Program-made: the position numbers and the translations under genes | In this document: piece by piece, positions 43,777-52,195 of the stretch | Layout: each line of letters begins with the position of its first letter | How positions within the stretch are numbered: position 1 is the stretch's first letter | The notes under the pieces: model-generated | Database searches by the model: none | The model's input: the letters and a program-made list of their open reading frames with translations, nothing else | Told to the model about the DNA's origin: nothing | Assembly (NCBI RefSeq): GCF_024519315.1 | Contig: NZ_JANIIC010000062.1 | Span: 1-63,868, forward strand | Reading direction: 5' to 3' | DNA from: Streptomyces malaysiensis subsp. samsunensis | GTDB taxonomy: Bacteria > Actinomycetota > Actinomycetes > Streptomycetales > Streptomycetaceae | DNA length: 63,868 nt

Positions 43777-46145
43777 GGTGTCTGCTCCGGGGTGCGGGGG
43801 GTCAGGGCACGGTGGACCGTCTCCGGTGTGATGGGTGTGTTGTCCAGTTCGACGCCGGTGGGCCGCAATGCGTCGTTGACGGCGTTGAGCACGGCGGCGG
43901 GGGCGCCGATGGTGCCGCCCTCACCGGCGCCCTTCGCGCCTGTCTCGGTGAAGGCGCAGGGGGTCTCCAGATGGTGGATCACCACCTCCGGGATCTCATG
44001 TGCGGTGGGCACCTTGTAGTCCATGAAGCTGGTGGCCGACGGCTCGCCCTGGGCGTCGTAGGTGATCTGCTCGAAGAGCGCCCCCGAGATGCCCTGTGCG
44101 ATGCCGCCCCGGCACTGCCCCTCCACCACCTGCGGATTGACGGCGACACCGCAGTCCTCGACGCAGAAGTAGGCGAGGATCTCCACCTGCCCGGTGCCCT
44201 CGTGCAGTTCCACCACCACTCCGTGGGTGGCATTGGAGAAGGTGCCGTCGTTGTGGACGTCGAAGACGGCGGTGGCGGTGAGGCCCGGGTCGATGTCCTT
44301 GGGCAGCAGATGCGACTTGAGGTAGGCGGTGTCGGCCAGGTGCTCGTAGCTGAGTGCGGCATCCGGGTCGTCGCGTCGGCGGACCCGGCCCCGGTCCAGC
44401 TCGGTCTCCTCCGGGGGGATGCCCCACTCGGCGGCGGCGATGGCGCGGAGTTTGTCGCCGAGTCTGCCCGCCGCCAGACGTACGGCGCTGCCGCCGATCG
44501 CGATCGAGCGGCTGGCGAAGGTGCCCCAGCCGTAGGTGATGCGGTCGGTGTCGCCCTGGTGGAGTTTGACCTTGGTGAAGTCGAGGCCGAGGGTATCGGC
44601 GACAATCTGCGCCATGGTCGTCTCATGGCTCTGCCCGTGGCTGATGGTGCCGGTGGTGACGGTGACCGCGCCGCTGGTGTCCATGCGCACCTCGGCGAGG
44701 TCGAACCCGGGCACGACCTCCATCTTGCGCTGGGCGAAGGCGGCGGAGCCGTAGCCGGTGCGCTCGCTGAAGCAGCTGAAGCCGATCCCGATGTGCCGCC
44801 CCTCGGCCCTGGCCGCGGCCTGCCGGTCGTACCAGCCCGCCTCGCGCAGCGCCCGCTCGCACAGGTCGAGGGATTCCAGATATGAGCCGGGGTCGTAGGT
44901 GATGTTGTTGACGCCGGTGTACGGGAAGTCGGTGATGACGTTGCGGCGCCGGATCTCCACCGGGTCCAGGCGCAGTTCACGGGCAGCGCGTTCCATGAGC
45001 CGCTCCATGGCCATGACGTACTGCGGGCGGCTCACGCCCCGGTAGGGCGCGGTGGGCGCCTTGTTGGTGGCGATGGCCCGGCCGCGCACCCGGTAGGCGG
45101 GGACCTTGTAGACGCCGGGCATCTCGGCGGAGGCCATCAGCGGCTCGATGCCGGCGGTGAACGGATAGCAGGAGTAGGCGCCCATGTCGCACACCACCTC
45201 CGTGTCGAGGCCGAGGATCCGGCCGTCGGCGTCGAAGGCGGCGCGTGCGGTGTAGTGCTGTTCCCGGGCGAGGAACGAGGCGGACAGGGCGTCCTTACGG
45301 TCCTCGATCCACTTGACGGGCCGCCCGAGCCGCAGCGCGGCCGCCGCGGCGGCGATCTCCTCGCGGCCGACCACGCACTTGAGGCCGAAGCCGCCGCCCA
45401 TGTCCGGGACGATCACCCGCACCGCCCGCTCGTCCAGCCGCAGACAGCGCGCGGCCACGGTCCGCACCTGATGCGGGGTCTGGGTGCAGGTGTGCAGGAC
45501 GAGCTGTTCCTCCCGGGCGTCCCACTGCGCCACCGCGCCCCGTGTCTCCAGCGGCAGGGCGTTCTGCCGGCCGGTTCGCACATCGACGTGGACCACGCAG
45601 GGAGCCTGGTCGAAGATCTCGTCGATGCCCTCGGTGGCGAACAGGCTGACATCGACCAGGGTGTTCTCGGCGGCCTCCGCGTGCACCCGCGGAGCGTCGG
45701 GGGCGAGGGCCTGTTCCTCGCAGGTGATGGGCGGGAGGGGCGCGTACGTCACCCTGGCGGCCTCCAGGCCGTCCTCGGCGAGGTAGGGGTCGCGGGCGAT
45801 CACCACGGCGACGGGTTCGCCGACGTAGCGGACCCGGTCGCGGGCGAGGACCGGCATGGCGGTCGGCACGAACTCCGAGAGCGGGCGGCCGAGTCGGGCG
45901 GTGATATCACCCAGCGCCAGGTCGGCGGCGGTGAACGCGGCGACGACACCCGGGACCTGACGCACCCCCGTCAGATCGATCTCGGTGATCGTCCCATGAG
46001 CGACCGTGCTGCGGACGAACTGCGCGTGCAGCATGCCGGGCAGCTCGATGTCGTCGACGAAACGGCCGCGCCCGGACAGCAGCCGGGGATCCTCGCGGCG
46101 CGCCACCGACCTGCCGACCAGCCGGTCGGCCCTGGCGGACGTCAT
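43773..46145 (-). CDS. Molybdenum hydroxylase large subunit (xanthine dehydrogenase/CoxL family)
   Basis: 790 residues, the molybdopterin-binding catalytic subunit. PDMGGGFGLK, TAPYRGVSRPQYVMAMERL and the active-site glutamate in GAKGAGEGGTIGAP near the C-terminus are present. The CO dehydrogenase signature AYRCSFR is absent, so it is not a CO oxidiser. Substrate is inferred to be nicotinate from its neighbours. It overlaps the FAD-subunit gene upstream and the small-subunit gene downstream by 4 bp each. Confidence 0.85.
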   Translation of the reverse strand: MTSARADRLVGRSVARREDPRLLSGRGRFVDDIELPGMLHAQFVRSTVAHGTITEIDLTGVRQVPGVVAAFTAADLALGDITARLGRPLSEFVPTAMPVLARDRVRYVGEPVAVVIARDPYLAEDGLEAARVTYAPLPPITCEEQALAPDAPRVHAEAAENTLVDVSLFATEGIDEIFDQAPCVVHVDVRTGRQNALPLETRGAVAQWDAREEQLVLHTCTQTPHQVRTVAARCLRLDERAVRVIVPDMGGGFGLKCVVGREEIAAAAAALRLGRPVKWIEDRKDALSASFLAREQHYTARAAFDADGRILGLDTEVVCDMGAYSCYPFTAGIEPLMASAEMPGVYKVPAYRVRGRAIATNKAPTAPYRGVSRPQYVMAMERLMERAARELRLDPVEIRRRNVITDFPYTGVNNITYDPGSYLESLDLCERALREAGWYDRQAAARAEGRHIGIGFSCFSERTGYGSAAFAQRKMEVVPGFDLAEVRMDTSGAVTVTTGTISHGQSHETTMAQIVADTLGLDFTKVKLHQGDTDRITYGWGTFASRSIAIGGSAVRLAAGRLGDKLRAIAAAEWGIPPEETELDRGRVRRRDDPDAALSYEHLADTAYLKSHLLPKDIDPGLTATAVFDVHNDGTFSNATHGVVVELHEGTGQVEILAYFCVEDCGVAVNPQVVEGQCRGGIAQGISGALFEQITYDAQGEPSATSFMDYKVPTAHEIPEVVIHHLETPCAFTETGAKGAGEGGTIGAPAAVLNAVNDALRPTGVELDNTPITPETVHRALTPRTPEQTP

Positions 46146-46990
46146 CGTGACATCGCCTCCTCACAGGCTCGCTCGATCAGATTGCGGATGAGGTGCTTGC
46201 GGTAGTCGCCGCTGCCGCCTGCGTCGCTCGGCGGATCCACGGCGGAGGCCGCCGCCTCCGCGCAGTCCCGGAACGAGCCGCCGGCCGCGAGCACGGCCTC
46301 CGCCTCGGGCACGCGTACCGGCATCGCGGCCACACCGCCCAGAGCCACCCGGCCGCCGAGGACGTCCTGGCCGTCGGTCGCCAGATCGACCGCCGCGGAG
46401 ACGATGGCGAAGTCTCCGCGACGCTCGGCGAACTCGGTGAGCGCCGCGTGCGGCGCGGGGCGGGGGAAGACGATCTCCACGAGGATCTCGTCGGGGTCCA
46501 GGGCGGTGGTGTAGTAGCCGAAGAAGAACTCACCGGCCGGGATGCGCCGCCGCCCGCGCGGGCTGTGGGCCACGAACTCGGCGTCGAGCAGCACGGCAAG
46601 CAGGCACCACTCGGCGGTCGAGTCGGCGTGCGCGATACTGCCGCCCACGGTGCCGCGGGTCCGGATCGGCAGATGGCCGATCCACCGCATGGCATCGCGG
46701 ATGACCCCGAAACCCGCCCCGAGCCGGTCCGCGGGCGCGGTCTCCACCGTGTGATGGGTGGTGAGGGCGCCGATGTGCAGTCCGCCGTCGGACTCGACTC
46801 CGAGGTGGTCGAGTTCGCGCAGACCGGCGATGTCGACCAGGTGCCCCGGCCGGGCCAGCCGGAAGTTCATCATCGCGACCAGACTCTGACCGCCGGCGAT
46901 GACCTTGGCTTCGTCGGCCAGTTCGGCCAGGAGTGCCGTGGCGCCCTCGACGTCGCGCGCTCGGTGGTACCGGAAGGGAGCGGGCTTCAT
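46142..46990 (-). CDS. Molybdenum hydroxylase FAD-binding medium subunit
   Basis: 282 residues with the FAD-binding pyrophosphate loop AKVIAGGQSLVAMMNFRLARP (about 29-50) and RTRGTVGGSIAHADSTAEW (about 111-129). It oxidises the iron-sulphur subunit and hands electrons to an acceptor. Starts at ATG 46990 after CAGGAGAAAC. Gene order FAD - large - small is typical of bacterial three-subunit molybdenum hydroxylases and differs from the two-subunit NicAB of Pseudomonas. Confidence 0.9.
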   Translation of the reverse strand: MKPAPFRYHRARDVEGATALLAELADEAKVIAGGQSLVAMMNFRLARPGHLVDIAGLRELDHLGVESDGGLHIGALTTHHTVETAPADRLGAGFGVIRDAMRWIGHLPIRTRGTVGGSIAHADSTAEWCLLAVLLDAEFVAHSPRGRRRIPAGEFFFGYYTTALDPDEILVEIVFPRPAPHAALTEFAERRGDFAIVSAAVDLATDGQDVLGGRVALGGVAAMPVRVPEAEAVLAAGGSFRDCAEAAASAVDPPSDAGGSGDYRKHLIRNLIERACEEAMSR

Positions 46991-47048
46991 GTTTCTCCTG
47001 TCGTTTCGAAGGCCGACCCGGGCGGCCCGGTCGGGGCGGGCTAACCCT

Positions 47049-48452
47049 TCAGCGCACCGTCTGACCGACGGCCGGCTCCGGGGACACATGGGCGGGCACA
47101 GCGGTCGGGTCGTCCTCGTCGAGATCGCGTCCCTTGGTCTCGGGCGCCGCGAACGCCGTCCAGACGACGGCCGCCAGGACGGCCACGGCCAGTACCCCGA
47201 ACGTCAGCGGCAGTCCCAGCAGCGGCCACATCACCGAGCCGAACAGCATTGGGGCGAAACCGGTCAGTGCCCGGCTGAACGAGGACGCCCAGCCGAAACC
47301 GCTGGCCCGCAGCGTGGTCGGGTACAGCTCGGAGACGTAGGCGTACATGGCGGGGATGGTCAGCTGCATCAGGAAGCCGAAGACGGCGATGGCCACGATG
47401 GAACCCGTCGGCATCCGCATCACCAGCGCGAACACCACCAGCGCGAGCGAGGCGATCGGGGCCGAGATCCCGATGAGCCACTTCCGGCCGACCGCGTCCA
47501 CCAGCACCGTGGAGGTCAGGACGCCGACGATGCCGACCGCGCTCATCAGCGTGGTGCTCATGAAGGCGGCCGTGTCGCCGAGGCCCTCCTCCTTGAGGAT
47601 GGACGGCAGCCAGCTCAGCGCCGCGTAGTACACCAGCATGACGGTGGCGAACAGCAGCCAGGCGGCGGAGGTGATGTGCGGGCTGAACTTCCAGACCGCA
47701 CGCAGCTGTTCGAGCGCGGCGCGGGGGCCGTTCCCCCGGGCCTCGTGCACCGGGGCGGGAATGGCGTACGGCTCGACGGGCGCTCCGGTGCGGGCGACCA
47801 GATCGTCGATGACGGCCCGTGCCTCGGCCTCCCTGCCCTTCTTGCTGAGGTAGACGGGCGACTCGGGCACACCCCTGCGCACCCAGAACAGCAGCAGCGC
47901 CGGGATGCTCATCACGCTGAGCATCCACCGCCAGTTGCCTTCGATGGACAGCATGGCCGTCGAGACCAGACCGCACAGGGTCACGCCGATCGGCCACCAG
48001 GCGTCCAGTGCGGTCAGCACACGGCCGCGGTACTTCGTCGGGGAGAACTCCGCCACCAGGGCGTAGTCGACGGGAACACAACCGCCCAGTCCGACACCCG
48101 CGATGAAGCGCAGGGCAAGGAAGATCGCGTAGTTCGGGGCCAGGGCACCGGCCACCGAGAACACCGCGAAGATCAGCAAGGTGACGCTGAAGGACTTCTT
48201 GCGTCCGATGCGGTCGGCTATCGCGCCCCAGGTCACCGCGCCCACGGCCATGCCCACCAGATTGGCGGTGGCCACCAGGCCCCGCTCGGAGAGGGAGAGG
48301 TGGAAGTGGTCGCCCAACAGCGGCATCAGGAAGCCATTGAGGGCGATGTCATAGGCATCGAAGAGGTAGCCGAGGCCGCCGATGATGAAGATCCTGCCCT
48401 GGACCCCCCATCTCCATGGGAGGTCCTGGACGATCTGGTCGCCTGTTTTCAC
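47049..48452 (-). CDS. MFS transporter, likely nicotinate importer
   Basis: 467 residues, twelve predicted membrane helices. The MFS signature ADRIGRKKSF (loop 2-3) and the second-half DAVGRKWLIG are present, and SFGYLFDAYDIALNGFLMP resembles aromatic-acid:H+ symporters (AAHS/MHS group). Located inside the operon, it probably imports nicotinate or another pyridine acid, as does NicT in Pseudomonas. Starts at GTG 48452, with GGAG 6 nt upstream; the longer reading is spurious. Confidence 0.8.
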   Translation of the reverse strand: MKTGDQIVQDLPWRWGVQGRIFIIGGLGYLFDAYDIALNGFLMPLLGDHFHLSLSERGLVATANLVGMAVGAVTWGAIADRIGRKKSFSVTLLIFAVFSVAGALAPNYAIFLALRFIAGVGLGGCVPVDYALVAEFSPTKYRGRVLTALDAWWPIGVTLCGLVSTAMLSIEGNWRWMLSVMSIPALLLFWVRRGVPESPVYLSKKGREAEARAVIDDLVARTGAPVEPYAIPAPVHEARGNGPRAALEQLRAVWKFSPHITSAAWLLFATVMLVYYAALSWLPSILKEEGLGDTAAFMSTTLMSAVGIVGVLTSTVLVDAVGRKWLIGISAPIASLALVVFALVMRMPTGSIVAIAVFGFLMQLTIPAMYAYVSELYPTTLRASGFGWASSFSRALTGFAPMLFGSVMWPLLGLPLTFGVLAVAVLAAVVWTAFAAPETKGRDLDEDDPTAVPAHVSPEPAVGQTVR

Positions 48453-48589
48453 TGTCGCTCCACGGGGTGTTCGAGGGATGTGCCCGCGCGGGGCGACACC
48501 GAGGTGGATGAGCCGGAAGTGGCCCCGGAGGGGGCGAGTGACAAGTGGGGGAGGGGTTGGGGAGGGGGATGGGGGATGGGAGGGTCTAT

Positions 48590-49861
48590 TCAGCGGGCGA
48601 AGCGGTAGTCGAAGGCGCCCAGGTCCGGGTCGTCGAGCGGGCTGCCGCTCCACAACCAGTGGTAGGAGACGTCGGATTCGCCGTCGAAGCCGCGCCGCAG
48701 CAGGGCGTCCCTGGCCTCCTGCTGCGGGCCGTCGGGGTAGTGGTAGAAGGTCTTGTTCTGAAGCGAGGCGTCCTGGACCATGCCGGCGTGCTTGGCCCGC
48801 CGGTCCACGTAGCGACGCAGCGCGCCCTCGACGCCGTCGGCGTTGATACGGCCCAGTTCTTCGGCCAGTACGGCGGCGTCCTCCATGGCCTGGGAGGCCC
48901 CCTGGGCCTGGTAGGGCAGCATGGCGTGGCAGGCGTCGCCCAGGAGGGCCACCCGGCCGTCCATCCAGACCGGGTCGCGCCGGCGGTGGTAGAGGGCGAA
49001 GGAGAGCACGTCCTCCTTGGCCTTGGACAGCATCGCCGCCGCCCGGTCGTCCCAGCCCTCGTAGGCGTTCACCAGGTCTTCCGCGGTGGCCGAGCCGGTC
49101 CACTTCTCGGCGACGTCGTCCGTGCACGGGACGCAGCCGACGACGTTGAGGTACTCGCCGCCGCGGATCATGTAGTGGACCAGATGCCGGTCGGGGCCGT
49201 ACCAGATGGTGCTCTGGAAGCGGTCCATCAAGAAGCGCGTGGCCGGGTCGGCGGCGATGAGGTCGCCGGGGATGAGGGCCCGGAAGGCCATCTCGCCGGA
49301 GAACAGCAGGGTGTCCGGGAGGCCCATGAGGTCGCGGACCCGGGACCGGATGCCGTCGGCGCCGATCAGCACATCGGCCTCGAAGCGCCGGCCGTCCTCG
49401 GTCACGGCCGCGGGGCGGCGGGGGTTGCCGCGGTCCAGTTCGCCGACCCGGCTCGAGGTGTGCAGTTCGACCACCGGGCCGGGGCCGGTCGGCTCGACGC
49501 AGGCATCGGTGAGGACACCGTGCAGATCGGCCCGGTGGTAGTGCCAGTACGGCGCGTTGTACTGCCGCTTGCAGTAGTCGCCGAGCTGGGTCAGTCCGAT
49601 GATGCTGCCGTCCTTCCACCGGCGCCGCACCTGGTCCTGGGGCTCGGTGTGGATGGCCTCCAGTTGCCTGCGCAGCCCCAGCCCGAGCAGGACTCGGCTC
49701 GCGTTGGGGGCTGTCTGGATGCCCGCGCCGATCTCGCCGAACCGCGGTGCCTGCTCCAGCACGGTCACGTGATGGCCGCGCTGCCGCAGCGACAGCGCGG
49801 CGGTCATTCCGCCGAGCCCGCCGCCGACGATGACGACGTCGAGGGATTGGGTGGATGCCAT
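48590..49861 (-). CDS. nicC: FAD-dependent monooxygenase, NicC-like (6-hydroxynicotinate 3-monooxygenase)
   Basis: 423 residues, group A flavin hydroxylase. GxGxxG is in VIVGGGLGGMTAALSL (about 10-25), the DG motif in LIGADGIRSRVR, and GD in LLGDACHAMLPYQAQGASQAMEDA near residue 300. This is the salicylate hydroxylase/NicC group. It should convert 6-hydroxynicotinate to 2,5-dihydroxypyridine with loss of CO2. The C-terminal 45 residues exceed NicC length as I recall it. Function assigned mainly by neighbours. GGAGAG precedes the ATG. Confidence 0.75.
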   Translation of the reverse strand: MASTQSLDVVIVGGGLGGMTAALSLRQRGHHVTVLEQAPRFGEIGAGIQTAPNASRVLLGLGLRRQLEAIHTEPQDQVRRRWKDGSIIGLTQLGDYCKRQYNAPYWHYHRADLHGVLTDACVEPTGPGPVVELHTSSRVGELDRGNPRRPAAVTEDGRRFEADVLIGADGIRSRVRDLMGLPDTLLFSGEMAFRALIPGDLIAADPATRFLMDRFQSTIWYGPDRHLVHYMIRGGEYLNVVGCVPCTDDVAEKWTGSATAEDLVNAYEGWDDRAAAMLSKAKEDVLSFALYHRRRDPVWMDGRVALLGDACHAMLPYQAQGASQAMEDAAVLAEELGRINADGVEGALRRYVDRRAKHAGMVQDASLQNKTFYHYPDGPQQEARDALLRRGFDGESDVSYHWLWSGSPLDDPDLGAFDYRFAR

Positions 49862-49892
49862 GTTCTCTCCAGATGCGGGTGCGGCGGCGGGA

Positions 49893-50924
49893 TCAGAAGT
49901 CGACGAGCCGGCCCGCGGTGACGACCTCCTGGTCGTCGACGGAGACGGTGCAGCCGCGCATGGCGATGTCGACGTGTGCGTACGATTCGCGCTCGAGTAC
50001 GGGGTGGGGTCCGGTGGACCACAGGAAGTTCCCGGCGAACGCCCGCGCGTCCATGCCCATCAGCTCTTCCTTGCCGTACAGGGCGGTGGCGAACCAGTCG
50101 GCGGTGCGCATCAGGCCCCAGCCCATATGCGACAGGCTGCGTCCCCATTCGTCGTCCGCGTCGTCGAAGAAGGTGTTCAGCAGGTGGGCCTCGGCGCCAC
50201 CGGACACCTTCTCGATGTTCCCGCCCGCGATCTCCAGAGTGACCGGCTGACGTACGTACTCCTTGAACGGCAGCAGGATGTCGCCCTCGGAGAGCACGAT
50301 CCGGCCCTCGGAGAACCGCGGCCAGCACAGGACCATGGTGCTCGGCCAGTGGTCCCAGCGGCCCGGGTCGTCGGCGAAGCCCACCTGGAACTCCGGCTTG
50401 GAGCCCGGCAGTTCGACGGTCAGGTCGGTGCCGGACTCCGAGGTCACCCGCATGACGGACGCGCTCCTCAGCAGGTTCACGCCCTTGAGTACCTCCGCCT
50501 TGTCCTCCGGCCCCGGGAGATTGCGGATGAGTACGTCGGGGGCGTCGCACACGAAGAGGATGCGGGTGCCCGTCCGCATGATCTCCTGCTGGAGCGGGGC
50601 GTGGATGAAGCCCTCTCGTGTGAGGTCCACGACGAGGTCGGCGGCCTTGAGCAGATCCTGCGCGGCGGTGTCGCCGAGCACCGCGCTCAGACCGGGTCCG
50701 GCACCGGTGCGGGTGCTGTCCGAGGGCGACGGATTGCCACCGGGGACCGTGGCGGCGATGACATGCGCGCCGCAGGCTTTGGCCGCGCCGAAGGCGGCCG
50801 CCACGTAGTCGCCGCGGCTGGTGGGCTCGGACAGGACGACGACGTGCTCATCGGGCTTGAGCTTGCACAGCTTCAGCTCCTGGGTGAACGCGTCGAGCAG
50901 ATCAACGGAGGTGAGGTCGAGCAT
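49893..50924 (-). CDS. nicX: 2,5-Dihydroxypyridine 5,6-dioxygenase, NicX-like
   Basis: 343 residues. A non-heme Fe(II) enzyme with an M29-peptidase-like fold, it should open 2,5-dihydroxypyridine to N-formylmaleamate. DDPGRWDHWPS, ILLPFKEYVRQ, LSHMGWGL, MDARAFAGNFLWSTGP and HVDIAMRGC match P. putida NicX. His266, His317 and Asp319 coincide with its three iron ligands as I recall them (265/318/320). First gene of the operon; AGGAG stands before the ATG. This is the most diagnostic gene of the cluster. Confidence 0.9.
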   Translation of the reverse strand: MLDLTSVDLLDAFTQELKLCKLKPDEHVVVLSEPTSRGDYVAAAFGAAKACGAHVIAATVPGGNPSPSDSTRTGAGPGLSAVLGDTAAQDLLKAADLVVDLTREGFIHAPLQQEIMRTGTRILFVCDAPDVLIRNLPGPEDKAEVLKGVNLLRSASVMRVTSESGTDLTVELPGSKPEFQVGFADDPGRWDHWPSTMVLCWPRFSEGRIVLSEGDILLPFKEYVRQPVTLEIAGGNIEKVSGGAEAHLLNTFFDDADDEWGRSLSHMGWGLMRTADWFATALYGKEELMGMDARAFAGNFLWSTGPHPVLERESYAHVDIAMRGCTVSVDDQEVVTAGRLVDF

Positions 50925-51481
50925 GTCTCGCTCCTGGGGAGGGGGAAGGTGGCAGACGGCGATCGCACGGTCCGGGTAGCCATAGAGGTATAGATCCAGC
51001 CATGCGGCCAGGTGTCTTCATGCGGAGACGTGGGTCTCACGGGCGCCGCCGATGCAATTAATCCGAACGCGTACGATCTGGTTCTGGCAAGGGGTACGGC
51101 TGAACTTTTTTGTGATCAGCCCGCCCGCCGGAGTGGTCACCGCAGCTGGGACACCCTTGCTGACCTCGTATTTTCCCCAGGTGTCGGCCGTCTTTCCCGA
51201 CTTCACGCAGATGAACGAAAGATGATCGCGGCGGGCGTGAGGTCTTGCGCCGAGAGTTCGTACGTGCTCGGATTGTTTCTGTCCGCGTCCGGACCGCGTG
51301 CCCTGAACTGCCTCGCGATGGCTGGTTCTCGGCGGCGCGCCGCCTCCAAGGAGGGCTCCGATGGTCATCCCCGCTTCCCGCGGCGCACCGTCTGTCGCGG
51401 TGCGCGCGGCCCTGCCCTCATGGGCGCCGATACGGCGCCGCGTTACCGCGTCCGCCCGGTGTCCTCGCGGGCATACGTAAA
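50925..51481. other. About 560-bp region without a gene upstream of nicX
   Basis: I see no credible gene; the reading frames present are short or lack family features. On the minus strand TATACC (+ strand positions about 50991-50996) and the AGGAG site lie just before nicX, so the promoter of the whole operon should be here. A more AT-rich patch (51040-51260) may carry regulatory sites or a decayed gene. It is unusually long for this compact region. Confidence 0.5.
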
Positions 51482-51507
51482 GGCCGCGGGGCGCCTGCCC
51501 CGCGGCC
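51482..51507 (-). terminator. Perfect GC-rich hairpin after the DUF664 gene
   Basis: GGCCGCGGGGC (51482-51492) pairs exactly with GCCCCGCGGCC (51497-51507) around a 4-nt loop. It sits 18 bp past the stop of the minus-strand DUF664 gene and would end its transcript before it reached the nicX control region. Confidence 0.75.
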
Positions 51508-51525
51508 TCGTCCGACACGGCACCA

Positions 51526-52041
51526 CTAGTCGCCGATGACGCCGTCGATCCGTTCGCGTATGAGGTCGGCGTGGCCGTTGTGGCGGGCGTACTCCTCGAT
51601 CATGTGCAGATAGATCCAGCGCAGGTTGTAGTCGCCGCGGCCGGGGCGGGTGATGACATCGTCCAGTGAGCGGCCCGCGGCGGCCTCCTTGGCCTTGGCG
51701 ATCTCTTCCCGCCAGATGGCGAAGGCGCCCTCGGCGGTGTCCCCGTCGGTGAAGTGGAAATCCCCGTCCGGGTCCTCCTCGCCGTACCAGATCGGCGGCG
51801 TGTCCTCCTGGGCCAGCGCCCGCCGGAACCAGCCCCGCTCGACCTCCGCCATATGCCGTACGAGCCCGAGCAGGGTCAGCTCGGACGGCGGTGCCGACGC
51901 CTCGCGCAGCTGTCTGTCGTCCAGCCCCTCGCATTTGAGGGCGAGGGTCGCGCGGTGGAAGTCCAGCCACCCCTCCAGGCTGGTGCGTTCATCGGCGGTG
52001 CGGGGTGCGTCGGTGCGTTCTGTGCTCGTCATGGCGGTCAT
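51526..52041 (-). CDS. DinB-superfamily protein (DUF664)
   Basis: About 171 residues, a four-helix bundle. Metal-ligand histidines are seen in FHRATLAL, RHMAEVERGWFR and YLHMIEEYARHNGHADLIRER, the DUF664 pattern, and the last helix ends in DGVIGD. Mycothiol-dependent or thiol-transfer roles are known for relatives; the function here is unknown. The start is ATG 52041 or ATG 52032. Followed by the hairpin at 51482. Confidence 0.75.
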   Translation of the reverse strand: MTAMTSTERTDAPRTADERTSLEGWLDFHRATLALKCEGLDDRQLREASAPPSELTLLGLVRHMAEVERGWFRRALAQEDTPPIWYGEEDPDGDFHFTDGDTAEGAFAIWREEIAKAKEAAAGRSLDDVITRPGRGDYNLRWIYLHMIEEYARHNGHADLIRERIDGVIGD

Positions 52042-52195
52042 GATGACGGTCCGGTCTCCCGGCCCGCCACGTGTTATCCGTCCACCCTGCCCGCGGTGCG
52101 GGGTTCGGCTCCCTGTCCTCCGGCTCCCGGTCCGCGGCGTGTCGTCCGGCTCCCGGCCCGCCGCGCGCCATCCGCCCACCCGGCCCGGCCGCGCG

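Noticed and set aside
43773..46990. Carbon monoxide dehydrogenase (CoxMSL)
   Set aside because: CoxG and gene layout resemble cox, but the AYRCSFR motif of the CO-oxidising large subunit is missing and the neighbours are nicotinate genes.
48453..49619. Upstream in-frame extension of the MFS transporter
   Set aside because: It overlaps nicC in the same strand but another frame, and its Arg/Pro-rich sequence is not a transporter domain. GTG 48452 has a ribosome site.
40133..50924. Picolinate rather than nicotinate catabolism
   Set aside because: That route also reaches 2,5-dihydroxypyridine but needs a 3,6-dihydroxypicolinate decarboxylase of the amidohydrolase type, which is not in the cluster. 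Not fully excluded, as it could lie elsewhere.
51018..51518. Possible 166-residue minus-strand gene in the nicX leader
   Set aside because: Unusual composition with no family features, no ribosome site and a terminator in the way; treated as non-coding.
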